64,000 bases of DNA. Source: Archaeoglobus profundus DSM 5631 (GTDB taxonomy: Archaea; Halobacteriota; Archaeoglobi; Archaeoglobales; Archaeoglobaceae). The position numbers were made by a program, and so were the translations under genes. Shown here one piece after another: positions 15,763-25,076 of the stretch. Position 1 is the first letter of the stretch; each line of letters begins with the position of its first letter. The notes beneath the pieces were generated by a model that saw only the letters and a program-made list of their open reading frames with translations, had not been told where the DNA came from and made no database searches. The stretch is taken from positions 1,302,001-1,366,000 of the forward strand of contig NC_013741.1 in the NCBI RefSeq assembly GCF_000025285.1, written 5' to 3'.

Positions 15763-16704
15763 TTAGACCTTCACCCTTTCAATGGATATATATCTGTTTC
15801 CTTTCTCATCCTTGTACACAAAGAGCATCTTTTTTCTAACACTGTGTGCCAACCTGACAGCCCTAACAATTTCAAAAGCTGGTATAGTTCTATCATCAAC
15901 GATTGTAACGAGATAAGTCGAATGTGGCAGCCTTTCTCCAACGTACTCGTACAGTCTGAAGTCGCTACCGAACTTTAAGCCAGTTTTGACAACAAAACCT
16001 CTGTCCTTTAGATCCCTGTAAACTTCAAACCTTCTCTCAAAATCGGGATCTTTCCTCCTACCAACATCTATGAGTTCATCGAGTTTAAGCTTACTTCCGG
16101 CTTTGTAAACCTCTAAGCAACCTTTTTCGACAAGGTAAGCCCCTTCGAGAATGGATAGTATGGTCATATCCCCTTTCATGCTTCCGTAGAAGTAAGTTCT
16201 GTGAAGGAACCCGTCTGTAAATATTCTATTTTCGACAAGCACTCCTTTTACGTTAAATTCTTCTTCTTCGTGCCTACCTCTCGGTTCGACTTCTTTAACT
16301 TTATAGTATGTTAGCTCGTTCTCCTCATCAACTACAGCTAAGACCAGATTTTCAAATCTCCTTTCGGCAAGACTTCTTATACTTACGTCCTCAATCTCTT
16401 CGATTGGATAAAAAACGTACTTTCCGACCAGAACATCTTCAAGTATCTTCACCTTGTAACCTCTCCTTCTTAAATCCTCGTAAACACAATACTTGGGTAT
16501 GAAGTTATCAATTCTCTCCATGCACCATTCGAAAACATCTACAAGCGATTTTCCTACAACTTCACCTCTACCGTTTAGGACCAAGTAAAGTACTTCTATT
16601 GGATGTAGGATTAATTTGCCTCCTTTTTTGACACCAATTCCCATTTTTTCAAGCTTCTTAGAGAAGGAAACATACGCCACGTCATTCTCAACGAAAATTT
16701 TCAT
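15763..16704 (-). CDS. endA: tRNA splicing endonuclease, two-repeat type
   Basis: 313 residues made of two similar halves, the homodimeric architecture known from Archaeoglobus. The first half (about 1-150) has lost the catalytic set. The second half holds the active site: YRDLKDRGFVVKTGLKFGSDFRLY (tyrosine region, about 222-245), LPHSTYLV (histidine, about 255) and VRLAHSVRKKM (lysine, about 287). The enzyme excises introns from precursor tRNA and rRNA at bulge-helix-bulge sites. It is divergent from the winged-helix gene at 16786. Confidence 0.88.
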   Translation of the reverse strand: MKIFVENDVAYVSFSKKLEKMGIGVKKGGKLILHPIEVLYLVLNGRGEVVGKSLVDVFEWCMERIDNFIPKYCVYEDLRRRGYKVKILEDVLVGKYVFYPIEEIEDVSIRSLAERRFENLVLAVVDEENELTYYKVKEVEPRGRHEEEEFNVKGVLVENRIFTDGFLHRTYFYGSMKGDMTILSILEGAYLVEKGCLEVYKAGSKLKLDELIDVGRRKDPDFERRFEVYRDLKDRGFVVKTGLKFGSDFRLYEYVGERLPHSTYLVTIVDDRTIPAFEIVRAVRLAHSVRKKMLFVYKDEKGNRYISIERVKV

Positions 16705-16763
16705 GTCGATTGGAATTGCAAAGGGTTATTTCATTGTTCCGATCAAAAGAAAACAACTTTTAA

Positions 16764-16783
16764 CCCACAACGACAATTGTGGG
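16764..16783. promoter_or_regulatory. Inverted repeat at the start of the winged-helix gene
   Basis: CCCACAA (16764-16770) and TTGTGGG (16777-16783) form a perfect 7-base palindrome separated by six bases. It overlaps the GGGTGAT ribosome site and ends two bases before the ATG. It may be an operator for autoregulation by the downstream DNA-binding protein, or a hairpin that masks the ribosome site. An A/T-rich stretch lies just upstream. Confidence 0.45.
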
Positions 16784-16785
16784 TG

Positions 16786-17253
16786 ATGCCAAAAAAGTTG
16801 TTCATTCACGAGAAGACTGTGGAGATTCTCCTAAAGATTCTTGAAGCTGAAGAAAATAAGAAGAAAGCCTATCCGATGTTAATAGCTAAGGAGGTAAACT
16901 CACCATATAGCTACGTCTCAAAAATACTCAACGAGTTTGAAAGATTCGCAATTGTAGAATCGGAGTTTGAGGGTAGGACTAAAGTTTTGAGATTGACAAA
17001 GAACGGTAGAAAAGTTGCAGAACTCTTTAAAGAGATAGTGAGACTACTTGAATGCGATTTAGTTTCGAGGGATAGAGTGGAAAAGCTTAAGGAGATATAT
17101 GAAAAATCTCCGAAAAATTTCAAAAGCTTGGCCGGCATAATTGCCGAAATTGAGAGGCTGAAGAACTCCAAAGATGATGAAGTCTTAAGAGGGGTTGTTG
17201 AACTTGAAAATGAAATAAGGAAGGTGATTTCGAATGAAAGAGGAGGTAAGTAG
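16786..17253 (+). CDS. Winged-helix transcriptional regulator
   Basis: 155 residues from the ATG at 16786 (GGGTGAT overlaps the upstream palindrome); a TTG at 16777 would add MWV and is less likely. The N-terminal 70 residues form a MarR/PadR-like winged helix: LLKILEAEENKKKAYPM, recognition segment SPYSYVSKILNEFERF, and a wing with GRTKVLRLTKNGRKVAEL. The C-terminal half is coiled and charged. The target is unknown. The 3' end overlaps the M20 peptidase gene by 20 bases, so the two are co-expressed. Confidence 0.75.
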   Translation: MPKKLFIHEKTVEILLKILEAEENKKKAYPMLIAKEVNSPYSYVSKILNEFERFAIVESEFEGRTKVLRLTKNGRKVAELFKEIVRLLECDLVSRDRVEKLKEIYEKSPKNFKSLAGIIAEIERLKNSKDDEVLRGVVELENEIRKVISNERGGK

Positions 17254-18439
17254 GGAGTGTGAGAAATATAGAGAGGAAATGATAGAGGTAGCATGCAAGC
17301 TTATTGAACTAAAAGCAATAAGCCCAGACTACGGTGGGGAGGGAGAGCTGGACAAAGCTGAGTACATTGAAAGTCTTCTCGAAGGGTTTGAAGTTGAGAG
17401 ATTCGATGCGAAAGATGACAGAGCTAAGGGTGGTGTTAGACCGAACATAGTTGCTAAGGTCTGCGATGGGGAAAGAATGCTTTGGATAGTTTCACACATG
17501 GATGTCGTGCCCGAAGGAGATCTGGCTTTGTGGGAAACACCACCCTTTAAAGCGGTTGTTAAGGATGGTAAGATTTACGGGAGAGGGGCCGAAGACAATA
17601 ACCAAGCAATAGTTTCTTCCCTATTCGCTGGCAAGGTTGTTAAAAATCTGATGAAAAAGGGTTTTGAGCCTAAGATCGGTTTTGGTTTAGTTTTCGTGTC
17701 CGATGAGGAGACCGGTAGCGAATACGGAATAAAGTATCTTTTGAAGCAAGGTATCTTCAACAAAGACGACTTGATAGTTGTTCCAGATGCTGGAAACGAA
17801 AGAGGAGATGAAATAGAAATAGCGGAAAAGAGCGTACTTTGGTTAAAGTTTAGGGTTCATGGAATCCAGAGTCATGCAAGTACACCGAAGCTGAATGCGA
17901 ATAGAAGGGCTATGGAATTCCTACTTGAGCTAGACAAAACTTTGCACAGCAAGTTTAGCGCAACAAACAAACTCTTCAATCCACCATACTCAACATTTGA
18001 GCCTACTAAGAGAGAGAAAAACGTTGACAACGTTAACACTGTTCCAGGATTGGATGTCAGCTACATGGATTGTAGAGTTCTGCCGGAATACGATCTAAAC
18101 GATGTTTTAAGGGTTGTCAATGAAGTTAAAGCCAAGTTCGTTGAAAGGGACAAGAAGCCCATAGAGGTTGAAGTTTTGCAAACTAACTCCTCACCACCAA
18201 CGCCAGAGGACAGCGATGTGGTTGAAATCCTTAGGAAGGCTATAAAGTTGATGAGGGTAATCGATGCTAGGCCCATTGGAATAGGCGGAAACACTTGTGC
18301 CTCCTTCTTCAGGCAGTTCGGAATTCATACAGCAGTCTGGGCAACTTTTGTGGGCAATGCGCACGAACCAAACGAGTTTTGTCTAATAGACAACATGGTG
18401 GAGGATGCCAAAGTATTTGCACTCCTACCCTTTATCTAA
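17234..18439 (+). CDS. M20 family metallopeptidase / deacylase
   Basis: 401 residues. The zinc-binding motifs are SHMDVVPEGD (about 85-94), GRGAEDNNQAIVS (about 118-130) and SDEETGSEYG (about 156-165), with GNTCASFF and the final metal histidine in GNAHEPNEF. This fits the ArgE/DapE/CPG2 group, which hydrolyses acylated amino acids or small peptides; substrate cannot be deduced. Motif order and length (about 400) match archaeal members annotated as diaminopimelate or acetylornithine deacylases. The start has AAGGTGAT six bases upstream inside the preceding gene. Confidence 0.85.
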   Translation: MKEEVSRECEKYREEMIEVACKLIELKAISPDYGGEGELDKAEYIESLLEGFEVERFDAKDDRAKGGVRPNIVAKVCDGERMLWIVSHMDVVPEGDLALWETPPFKAVVKDGKIYGRGAEDNNQAIVSSLFAGKVVKNLMKKGFEPKIGFGLVFVSDEETGSEYGIKYLLKQGIFNKDDLIVVPDAGNERGDEIEIAEKSVLWLKFRVHGIQSHASTPKLNANRRAMEFLLELDKTLHSKFSATNKLFNPPYSTFEPTKREKNVDNVNTVPGLDVSYMDCRVLPEYDLNDVLRVVNEVKAKFVERDKKPIEVEVLQTNSSPPTPEDSDVVEILRKAIKLMRVIDARPIGIGGNTCASFFRQFGIHTAVWATFVGNAHEPNEFCLIDNMVEDAKVFALLPFI

Positions 18440-18443
18440 CCCT

Positions 18444-18995
18444 TTATTCAAGTCTGTAGACCTCAATATCTTCATAAATTGGTCCCTTGGGTGTTAGAGT
18501 ACTCTTTTTGAGCTTGAAAACATCAACCACCATCTCTCCAAAGTCGTAGTCCTTGTACTTCTCAACAACCTTCAAAAGTCTTTCTTTGTCGGAAGGAGCC
18601 AATCTCTTTACCCTCGCAACTGTGGCATGAGCTACAAAATCTTTGTCTCTCTTGAATCCCAAGCTCCTGAGCGAGCTTTCAACGGCATCAGCCAACACCT
18701 TCAAGTTCTCTTCACCCTCCTCAACACCAACCCACACAACTCTGATGTTGCCCTGAGGTGGAAAGCTTCCCAAACCCTTTAACCTGATCTTGAACGGCTC
18801 GGATTTTATTTCTCTTAACTTTTCCTTGATAACTTCAACCCTTCTATCTGGCACTTCCCCCAAGAACATCAGTGTGATGTGTAAGTTCTCCTTTTCAACG
18901 GTCTTAACTCCTTTAAAGTCCTTAAAGGTCTTGAGGACGTTATTCATTTTCTCTCTGACTTCATCGCTCAAATCTACAGCTACGAACAGCCTCAT
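18444..18995 (-). CDS. thpR: RNA 2',3'-cyclic phosphodiesterase (LigT/ThpR)
   Basis: 183 residues of the 2H phosphoesterase superfamily. Two HxTx motifs mark the active site: LHITLMFLGEVPD (about 41-53) and FVAHATVARVKR (about 124-135). The archaeal enzyme opens RNA 2',3'-cyclic phosphates and is related to tRNA ligase activities, which fits general RNA processing. The N-terminus MRLFVAVDLSDEV is typical. It is convergent with the M20 gene and divergent from pheT. Confidence 0.9.
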   Translation of the reverse strand: MRLFVAVDLSDEVREKMNNVLKTFKDFKGVKTVEKENLHITLMFLGEVPDRRVEVIKEKLREIKSEPFKIRLKGLGSFPPQGNIRVVWVGVEEGEENLKVLADAVESSLRSLGFKRDKDFVAHATVARVKRLAPSDKERLLKVVEKYKDYDFGEMVVDVFKLKKSTLTPKGPIYEDIEVYRLE

Positions 18996-19059
18996 GTTCC
19001 ATGCTACATTTCAAGCTTTTAAACCAAACGCTTATTTAACAAGACCAAATCCTTTCACC

Positions 19060-20706
19060 ATGCCCGTCGTAACGCTCTACTGGGATGAGCTTGAGAGACT
19101 AGTGGGTGTTGATAGAAAGACTATCCTCGAAAACCTCCCCATGATAGGTTGCGATATTGAAAGAGTTTACGATGATCATGTTGACGTTGAATTCTTCCCA
19201 AACAGACCCGATCTGTACAGTGTTGAAGGTGTTGCGAGAGCTTTAAGGGGATTTTTGGACATTGAGAGAGGTTACAGGCATTATGATGTCAAGAAGGGAG
19301 ACTGGAAGATTTACGTTGATGAAAGTGTTTTAGCCGTTAGACCCTACATCAGGGGTTGCGTAGTTAGAGGCTTGAAGATGAGCGATGAGATCATAAGGTC
19401 GTTAATGGAAGTACAGGAAGATCTGCACTGGACTATTGGAAGAAATAGGAGGAGAATGGCTATTGGTGTTCATGATCTGAGCAAGATAAAGTTTCCATTG
19501 ACTTACAAAGCTGTTGATAAGGATTTCAGCTTTGTTCCGTTGGATTTCGATAGGGAGATGACGGTTGAAGAGATTCTCAGGGAACATCCAAAGGGCAAGA
19601 AGTTTGCATTCATTTTGGAAGGGAAGGACAGGTATCCGATGATCGTAGATGCTGATGGAGATGCTATATCGTTCCCTCCCATAATAAATGCGGAGAAGAC
19701 GAGGGTTACAGAGAAAACGACCGATATTTTCATCGACGTGACTGGTTTTGACGAATACGTTGACAAGGCTCTGAACATCTTAGCGACGATGTTGGCTGAC
19801 AGAGGTGGTGTAATCGAATCGGTTGAAGTTATCTACCCTGATAAGACATTCACTTCTCCAGATTTGAGTCCTAGGAAAATGGATATAAGCAAGGAAGAAA
19901 TTTACGGTCTCTTAGGATTTAAGCCGAGCGATGAAGAAATTAGAATAGCTTTGGAAAGAATGAGGTTTGGAGTTGAGAAAATCGACGATAAGATTGTTAG
20001 AGTTCTTGTTCCACCTTACAGAGCAGACATAATGCACGAGTGGGATGTTATAGAGGATATTGCGATAGGTTACCGCTACGATAGAATTGAGCCAGAGTAT
20101 CCAAAAACAATGGGAATTGGCAAAAGTCATCCTTGGAACGATCTGAGAGATGTTGTAAAGGAAATCATGATTGGTTTGGGATTTTTAGAAGTTATAACAT
20201 TCACGTTAACTAACGAGAGAGTTCAATACGATTGGATGGGGAGGAAGGCTGAGGCTTGGAAGGATTACGTGCCCTTGATGAAGCCTTTAACTGAAGATCA
20301 CACGATCGTCAGAACAGATTTGTTGCCAAAGCTCTTGGAGGTTTTAGCTGTAAACAAGCACCATCCAATGCCCCAGAAGATATTCGAGGTTGGGGATGTT
20401 GTTGTGGGTATGAAGAATAGGTTGAGACTTGCCTGTTGCATAACCCACTCTAAAGCAAACTTTGCAGAGATTAGAGGAGTTGTTCAGGCTGTTATGAGGG
20501 AGTTGAACTTGGACTGGGATGTTGAGGAGAGCGGAGATCAGGCTTTCATAGAGGGTAGAAGGGCTGATGTAATAGTCAAAGGCAAGAAAGTAGGAGTTTT
20601 CGGTGAGATACATCCCGAGGTGCTTGAGAAGTTTGAAATAACCAATCCAGTTGTGGGATTTGAGCTCGATCTAACTGAGATCTTCGACTGCGGTTACTTG
20701 CTTTAG
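19060..20706 (+). CDS. pheT: Phenylalanyl-tRNA synthetase beta subunit
   Basis: 548 residues from the ATG at 19060, giving MPVVTLYWDELERLVG, the standard archaeal start; the open frame further upstream is antisense to thpR and is not coding. Motifs include FPNRPDLYSVEG (about 47-58, B1), the B5 domain region around LGFKPSDEEIRIAL, and the core synthetase-like domain with IAIGYRYDRIEPEYP and FTLTNE. It forms the alpha2-beta2 enzyme with PheS, which is not in the window. A TATA-like GCTTATTTAAC lies about 25 bases before the start. Confidence 0.95.
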   Translation: MPVVTLYWDELERLVGVDRKTILENLPMIGCDIERVYDDHVDVEFFPNRPDLYSVEGVARALRGFLDIERGYRHYDVKKGDWKIYVDESVLAVRPYIRGCVVRGLKMSDEIIRSLMEVQEDLHWTIGRNRRRMAIGVHDLSKIKFPLTYKAVDKDFSFVPLDFDREMTVEEILREHPKGKKFAFILEGKDRYPMIVDADGDAISFPPIINAEKTRVTEKTTDIFIDVTGFDEYVDKALNILATMLADRGGVIESVEVIYPDKTFTSPDLSPRKMDISKEEIYGLLGFKPSDEEIRIALERMRFGVEKIDDKIVRVLVPPYRADIMHEWDVIEDIAIGYRYDRIEPEYPKTMGIGKSHPWNDLRDVVKEIMIGLGFLEVITFTLTNERVQYDWMGRKAEAWKDYVPLMKPLTEDHTIVRTDLLPKLLEVLAVNKHHPMPQKIFEVGDVVVGMKNRLRLACCITHSKANFAEIRGVVQAVMRELNLDWDVEESGDQAFIEGRRADVIVKGKKVGVFGEIHPEVLEKFEITNPVVGFELDLTEIFDCGYLL

Positions 20707-20720
20707 AATGGAGGAGATAG

Positions 20721-20793
20721 CGCCGCCGCCAGGATTCGAACCTGGGACCATCGGCTTAACAGGCCGACGCTCTACCAGCTAAGCTACGGCGGC
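20721..20793 (-). tRNA. tRNA-Asn(GTT)
   Basis: 73-nt cloverleaf read on the minus strand. The acceptor stem is GCCGCCG/CGGCGGC with discriminator G, the D arm includes TAGCTTAGCTGGTAGAGC, the anticodon loop CTGTTAA gives anticodon GTT, and the T arm is CCAGGTTCGAATCCTGG. No intron is present and CCA is not encoded. Confidence 0.95.
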
Positions 20794-20900
20794 ACCGACT
20801 ATTGCTAATATCTATGTGAATTTAAAAGTTACCCTTCGATAGAGCTTGACAAGCGAGTTGCAATTTGTAAGGTTAGGTCAAAAGAAGAAATGAGGAAGAA

Positions 20901-22193
20901 TCATGTATCCTGCAATCTGCCGTACAGGAAGTCATCATAAGCTTTCAAATCCAATAAACCGTGACCGCTGAAGTTGAACAGGATAACCTTTTCCTCTCCC
21001 TCCTCTCTTGCTTTAATCGCTTCATCGATGACAACTCTTATCGCGTGATTTGTCTCTGGTGCTGGAACGATACCCTCAGTTCTCGCAAACATCACACCAG
21101 CTTCGAACGTTGGAATCTGTCTAACTGCCCTTGGTTCAATTATTCCGTGCTTTACGAGCAGGCATAGAGTGGGGGCATCTCCGTGATACCTCAAACCACC
21201 TGCATGGATAGGCGGTGGTATGAAATCATGACCCAATGTGAACATCTTTAAAAGAGGAGTTAGTCCAGCTGTATCTCCGTAATCGTATTTGTAAGCACCC
21301 TCAGTTAATGTTGGACAAGCTTTGGGTTCTACAGCTATGATCTTAATCCCATCCTTCTGAGCATCCTTGATAAACGGATAGCACAAGCCAGCAAAATTGC
21401 TACCCCCTCCAACGCAACCCACTATTACATCCGGTTTTTCACCAATCGATTCAAGCTGTTTTTTAGCTTCTAAGCCTATAATCGTCTGATGTAAGAGGAC
21501 GTGGTTCAGGACACTACCCAAGCTGTAATTTGTATTTTCATGCTTTACGGCATCTTCTATAGCCTCACTTATTGCTATACCTAGGCTACCGGGGTTGTCA
21601 GGGTCTTTTTCCAAGATCTTTCTGCCGACTTCCGTTCTATCCGAGGGGGAAGGAATTACCTCTCCACCCCAAGTTTCCATCAAAACCCTTCTGTAGGGTT
21701 TTTGATAATAGCTAACCTTAACCATGTAAACTGTACATTTCAAGTCAAAGAGCTTTGTTGCAAAGCATAGTGCAGATCCCCACTGTCCTGCACCAGTCTC
21801 AGTCGTAAGCCTTTCGATCCCTTCCTTTGCATTGTAATATGCTTGAGCTACCGCCGTGTTTGGCTTATGACTGCCCGGTGGACTAGCTCCCTCGTATTTG
21901 AAGTATATCCTTGCGGGAGTCTTCAAAGCCTTCTCAAGCCTAACCGCTCTAATCAAAGGAGTTGGTCTCCACAGAGCGTAGACATCTCTAACTTCTTCGG
22001 GGATTTTAATCCATCTCTCGTTGCTCATCTCCTGCTTAATCAAAGCTTTTGGGAATATCGGCTCTAAATCCTCAGGTTTTACCGGCTCCTTCGTTACGGG
22101 ATGCAACGGAGGTGGCAAAGGTTCGGGCAAATCTGGTAGTATGTTGTACCAGTACTTTGGCATCTCATTTTCATCCAGTAAGATCTTCCGCAT
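20901..22193 (-). CDS. trpB2: Tryptophan synthase beta chain, TrpB2 type
   Basis: 430 residues, longer than TrpB1. It has the extended N-terminus ([20 protein letters not shown]) that marks TrpB2. The PLP lysine is in [10 protein letters not shown] (about 109-118), [10 protein letters not shown] follows, and the phosphate loop is VGGGSNFAG. It condenses indole with serine; TrpB2 enzymes are often active without TrpA. No trpA or other trp gene is adjacent. Upstream, TGTTTAAATATTG is a plausible TATA region. Confidence 0.92.
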   Translation of the reverse strand: MRKILLDENEMPKYWYNILPDLPEPLPPPLHPVTKEPVKPEDLEPIFPKALIKQEMSNERWIKIPEEVRDVYALWRPTPLIRAVRLEKALKTPARIYFKYEGASPPGSHKPNTAVAQAYYNAKEGIERLTTETGAGQWGSALCFATKLFDLKCTVYMVKVSYYQKPYRRVLMETWGGEVIPSPSDRTEVGRKILEKDPDNPGSLGIAISEAIEDAVKHENTNYSLGSVLNHVLLHQTIIGLEAKKQLESIGEKPDVIVGCVGGGSNFAGLCYPFIKDAQKDGIKIIAVEPKACPTLTEGAYKYDYGDTAGLTPLLKMFTLGHDFIPPPIHAGGLRYHGDAPTLCLLVKHGIIEPRAVRQIPTFEAGVMFARTEGIVPAPETNHAIRVVIDEAIKAREEGEEKVILFNFSGHGLLDLKAYDDFLYGRLQDT

Positions 22194-22283
22194 GCCTCAG
22201 CTGAAGTTTCTCAATATTTAAACATTGTCCTCTATCATAGGATTATGTCTAAAGTTTGGGATTGATAAACGATACCGCGGAAG

Positions 22284-23267
22284 TTAGTACTCTCTTGTAA
22301 CCAAGTAATCAGCCAAAAGCATCAGAACATTCTTGGCATTCGAATCTGGCAAAACGTCTAAATACTTCTTACCCCTTTCAACAAACTCCTTAGCCATTTC
22401 CGAAGCAAAATCTATGGCTCCGCACTCCTTTAACTTTTCAACAGCCCTTCTCTTTTCATCATCACTTGCCTTACCCTTTCCAAAGATGTCTATTTCGACA
22501 CCCATCTCTCTAGCCCTTAAATAAACGATCGTCTTCTTCCCCTCAACTAAATCGCTACACCAATCCTTTCCAATCTTCTCCCCACCTACTAAATCCAACA
22601 CGTCGTCGTGAATTTGAAAACCTATTCCACAGTTCAATCCGAAGTCCCAAAGAGGCTTTACATATTTCTCTTCACCGTAAAGAACTGCAGGAATCGAGCA
22701 AGAACAAGCTATTAAAACGCCAGTTTTCTTCTCAACCATCTTCAGATAGTCCTCGACGCTTACATCATCTCTCTTTTCGAACTCCATGTCCATGTACTGT
22801 CCCTCGCAAATTTTGACACATACATCCGCAATAACTTCGACAGCCCTAATCACGTTCTCAGCTTCCACGTTGCACTTTGAAAGTATTTCAAACGCCTTAG
22901 CAAATAGGGTATCTCCAGCTAATATAGCTGTAGCTTCTCCAAACAGTCTGTGAACTGTGGGAACACCCCTTCTGTACTCATCCTTATCCATTATATCGTC
23001 GTGGATTAGGGTGAAGTTGTGTATGAGTTCTATAGCAATTGCTGAGGGTAGAATGGGTTTCCAATCCCTACCTATAGCTTCGCAGCTTAGCAGGGTTAGA
23101 ACTGGCCTTAACCTCTTACCACCAGCTTTTATGAGATGATACGACGCCTTATACAACTCTTCAGGCTCCCCTAAATCTAAAAAGTCTTCCATAGCCTTGT
23201 TTATTACTTCAGATCTTTTCTTTATCTCCTTCAATATCTCATCTTTCGAGGCAGAGTTTTGAGACAT
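22284..23267 (-). CDS. idsA: Geranylgeranyl/farnesyl diphosphate synthase (trans-prenyltransferase)
   Basis: 327 residues. The two aspartate-rich motifs are LIHDDIMDKDEYRRG (about 91-105) and GFQIHDDVLDLVGG (about 213-226), with GGKRLRP near 50-56. It makes C15/C20 prenyl diphosphates for archaeal ether lipids. Residues just before the first DD motif (HNFTLIHDD) set the chain length but I cannot assign it exactly. A GAGGTGAGGGG site precedes the ATG, and the 5' end overlaps fni by 29 bases. Order ipk-fni-idsA is a common archaeal isoprenoid cluster. Confidence 0.92.
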   Translation of the reverse strand: MSQNSASKDEILKEIKKRSEVINKAMEDFLDLGEPEELYKASYHLIKAGGKRLRPVLTLLSCEAIGRDWKPILPSAIAIELIHNFTLIHDDIMDKDEYRRGVPTVHRLFGEATAILAGDTLFAKAFEILSKCNVEAENVIRAVEVIADVCVKICEGQYMDMEFEKRDDVSVEDYLKMVEKKTGVLIACSCSIPAVLYGEEKYVKPLWDFGLNCGIGFQIHDDVLDLVGGEKIGKDWCSDLVEGKKTIVYLRAREMGVEIDIFGKGKASDDEKRRAVEKLKECGAIDFASEMAKEFVERGKKYLDVLPDSNAKNVLMLLADYLVTREY

Positions 23268-24318
23268 CGTAACCCCTCACCTCAAGCCATTCTCTGAACT
23301 TACCACTTATAAATATCTCCACCTTCCTTAAGTCCTCACAACTTCTGCATCCCGTTAGAAACATCGCAACCTTCAAGCCGTCAATGTAGTATCTCAAAAG
23401 CTCTTTAACACTTTCAACACCCTCTAGAGCTCTCTTTAAAAAAGGTAAAGCGGAACTGCCAACCACAGCACCCAAAGCCAAAGCTTTAGCTAAGTCAAGC
23501 CCACTTCTAATTCCACCAGTTGCTATAACTGGTAAAATATCGTAGCATTCAACGATCGAGTACGCGGTAGGTATCCCCCAGTCCCAGAAATCTCTACCAA
23601 TCTCAGCCTTGTATCCTTCACATCTGTAGGATTCTACGGCACTGAAGCTCGTCCCTCCCTTTCCCCCTACATCTAGCGCTGAGACTCCAACAGCTTTAAG
23701 CTTCAAAGCTATCCCTCTGCTTATTCCTGCCCCAGTTTCCTTGATTATAACTGGAACTTTCAAACTCTTACAAACTTCCTCTATTGCATCGTAAGCACTT
23801 CTAGAGAACTTATCCCCCTCTGGTTGGATTGCCTCCTGCAGATAGTTCAGATGAATTGCTAGGGCATCGGCATCGATCATTTCAACAGCCTTCTCAGCAA
23901 TTTCGACATCCCTTATGACTTGGGGTAATCCTATATTTGCATAAACGAACGCTTTTGGAGCGAATTCTCTCACAATTGTGAAGCTCTCCAAATCTCCACC
24001 TTCAATTCCAGCTCTCTGACTTCCCACACCCATTCCCAAGCCCAGATCCTCAACTGCTGAAGCCAAGTTCTTGTTTATTTCAATTGCCTTTTCGTGCCCA
24101 CCCGTTATAGATGCAATCAAAAATGGTGCCGATATCCTTTTACCGAGGAAATCCACACTTGTGTCGATTTCGTCAAAATCGATCTCAGGAATAGCCTTAT
24201 GAATTAGCATTACATCCTCAAATCCACTGTACGAAGATTCAACCTCCTTGTTTAGGCAGATTTCGATGTGATCTAGCTTTCTCTTTGAAGTCCTCACATT
24301 TCGAAATTCTTTATGCAT
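23239..24318 (-). CDS. fni: Type 2 isopentenyl diphosphate isomerase (FMN)
   Basis: 359 residues. TSKRKLDHIEICL at the N-terminus, the ASITGGHEKA segment, GVGSQRAGIE, NLQEAIQPEG-like HLNYLQEAIQPEG, VDVGGKGGTS-type ALDVGGKGGTSF and ATGGIRSGLD are hallmarks of the FMN-dependent type 2 enzyme. It interconverts IPP and DMAPP using reduced FMN. It sits between ipk and idsA and is co-transcribed with them. Confidence 0.93.
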   Translation of the reverse strand: MHKEFRNVRTSKRKLDHIEICLNKEVESSYSGFEDVMLIHKAIPEIDFDEIDTSVDFLGKRISAPFLIASITGGHEKAIEINKNLASAVEDLGLGMGVGSQRAGIEGGDLESFTIVREFAPKAFVYANIGLPQVIRDVEIAEKAVEMIDADALAIHLNYLQEAIQPEGDKFSRSAYDAIEEVCKSLKVPVIIKETGAGISRGIALKLKAVGVSALDVGGKGGTSFSAVESYRCEGYKAEIGRDFWDWGIPTAYSIVECYDILPVIATGGIRSGLDLAKALALGAVVGSSALPFLKRALEGVESVKELLRYYIDGLKVAMFLTGCRSCEDLRKVEIFISGKFREWLEVRGYDVSKLCLER

Positions 24319-24343
24319 TATAAAACATTTCCGAAATAGAGTA

Positions 24344-25063
24344 TCAGTCAGATTTAACGAGCGTTCCTACTTCTTCACAGCTTAGAAACCCCTTAAACTT
24401 TGAAATGCTAAAAATTCTAGCATTCACACCGCTCCTCAAAATCTTCTCGACCTTGCTTCTCATCCCACCGGTCACATCAACTCCTTTGGAGAATCCAATC
24501 TTGTCCAAATCTTTCCAAGTCACCACATCAGCTAATTTCCCGTCAACGTAAACTCCTTCAACATCAGTAGCAAAACCAATCTTTTCAGCCTTAAAAGCCT
24601 TGGCAAGCTTCAGCGTTATGTCATCGCCGGAAAGAACCTTGAAAAATCTGTCCTCCACATCGTAGACCATGTCCCCATGAGTTACGGGTATGAATCCTTC
24701 CTCAAGTGCCTTTTCGAAGATGTCGATGTCAAATGTTATCTTGCCCCCACGAAGTTTGAACGTTAGAAGGGGATGAACTGGAAAAGGTTTCAAGCCATAC
24801 ATGAGCATAGCCTCACAAATCATAGCGTTCAGCTCCTTGCATGACATATGCGCTCTAACAACACCCTCCAAGTTTTTCTCCTCCTTAAGCCTGTACTTAA
24901 CTACAAAGGGGTGACCAAAGGAACCCACACCGTGAACAAGAATAAGTTTTCTGGGTCTTACTTCGGCAATATCTTTAGCAACTCTCTCTATAGAATCGAT
25001 CTTAACTATTTTGAACCCCTTCTTATCTGTTATTGCAGATCCACCAATCTTGACTACTATCAT
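24344..25063 (-). CDS. ipk: Isopentenyl phosphate kinase
   Basis: 239-residue amino acid kinase fold. VVKIGGSAITDKKG starts the protein, and LVHGVGSFGHPFV near 43-55 carries the histidine typical of isopentenyl phosphate kinases. HPLLTF and THGDMVYD follow. It phosphorylates isopentenyl phosphate to IPP, the last step of the archaeal mevalonate pathway before isomerisation. Its neighbours fni and idsA carry out the next two steps. It is 13 bases after the DNA polymerase D gene. Confidence 0.93.
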   Translation of the reverse strand: MIVVKIGGSAITDKKGFKIVKIDSIERVAKDIAEVRPRKLILVHGVGSFGHPFVVKYRLKEEKNLEGVVRAHMSCKELNAMICEAMLMYGLKPFPVHPLLTFKLRGGKITFDIDIFEKALEEGFIPVTHGDMVYDVEDRFFKVLSGDDITLKLAKAFKAEKIGFATDVEGVYVDGKLADVVTWKDLDKIGFSKGVDVTGGMRSKVEKILRSGVNARIFSISKFKGFLSCEEVGTLVKSD

Positions 25064-25076
25064 GCGCTCACCCGTG

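Noticed and set aside
18790-19059. Upstream extension of the pheT frame
   Set aside because: It is antisense to thpR and lacks synthetase homology. The ATG at 19060 gives the expected N-terminus.
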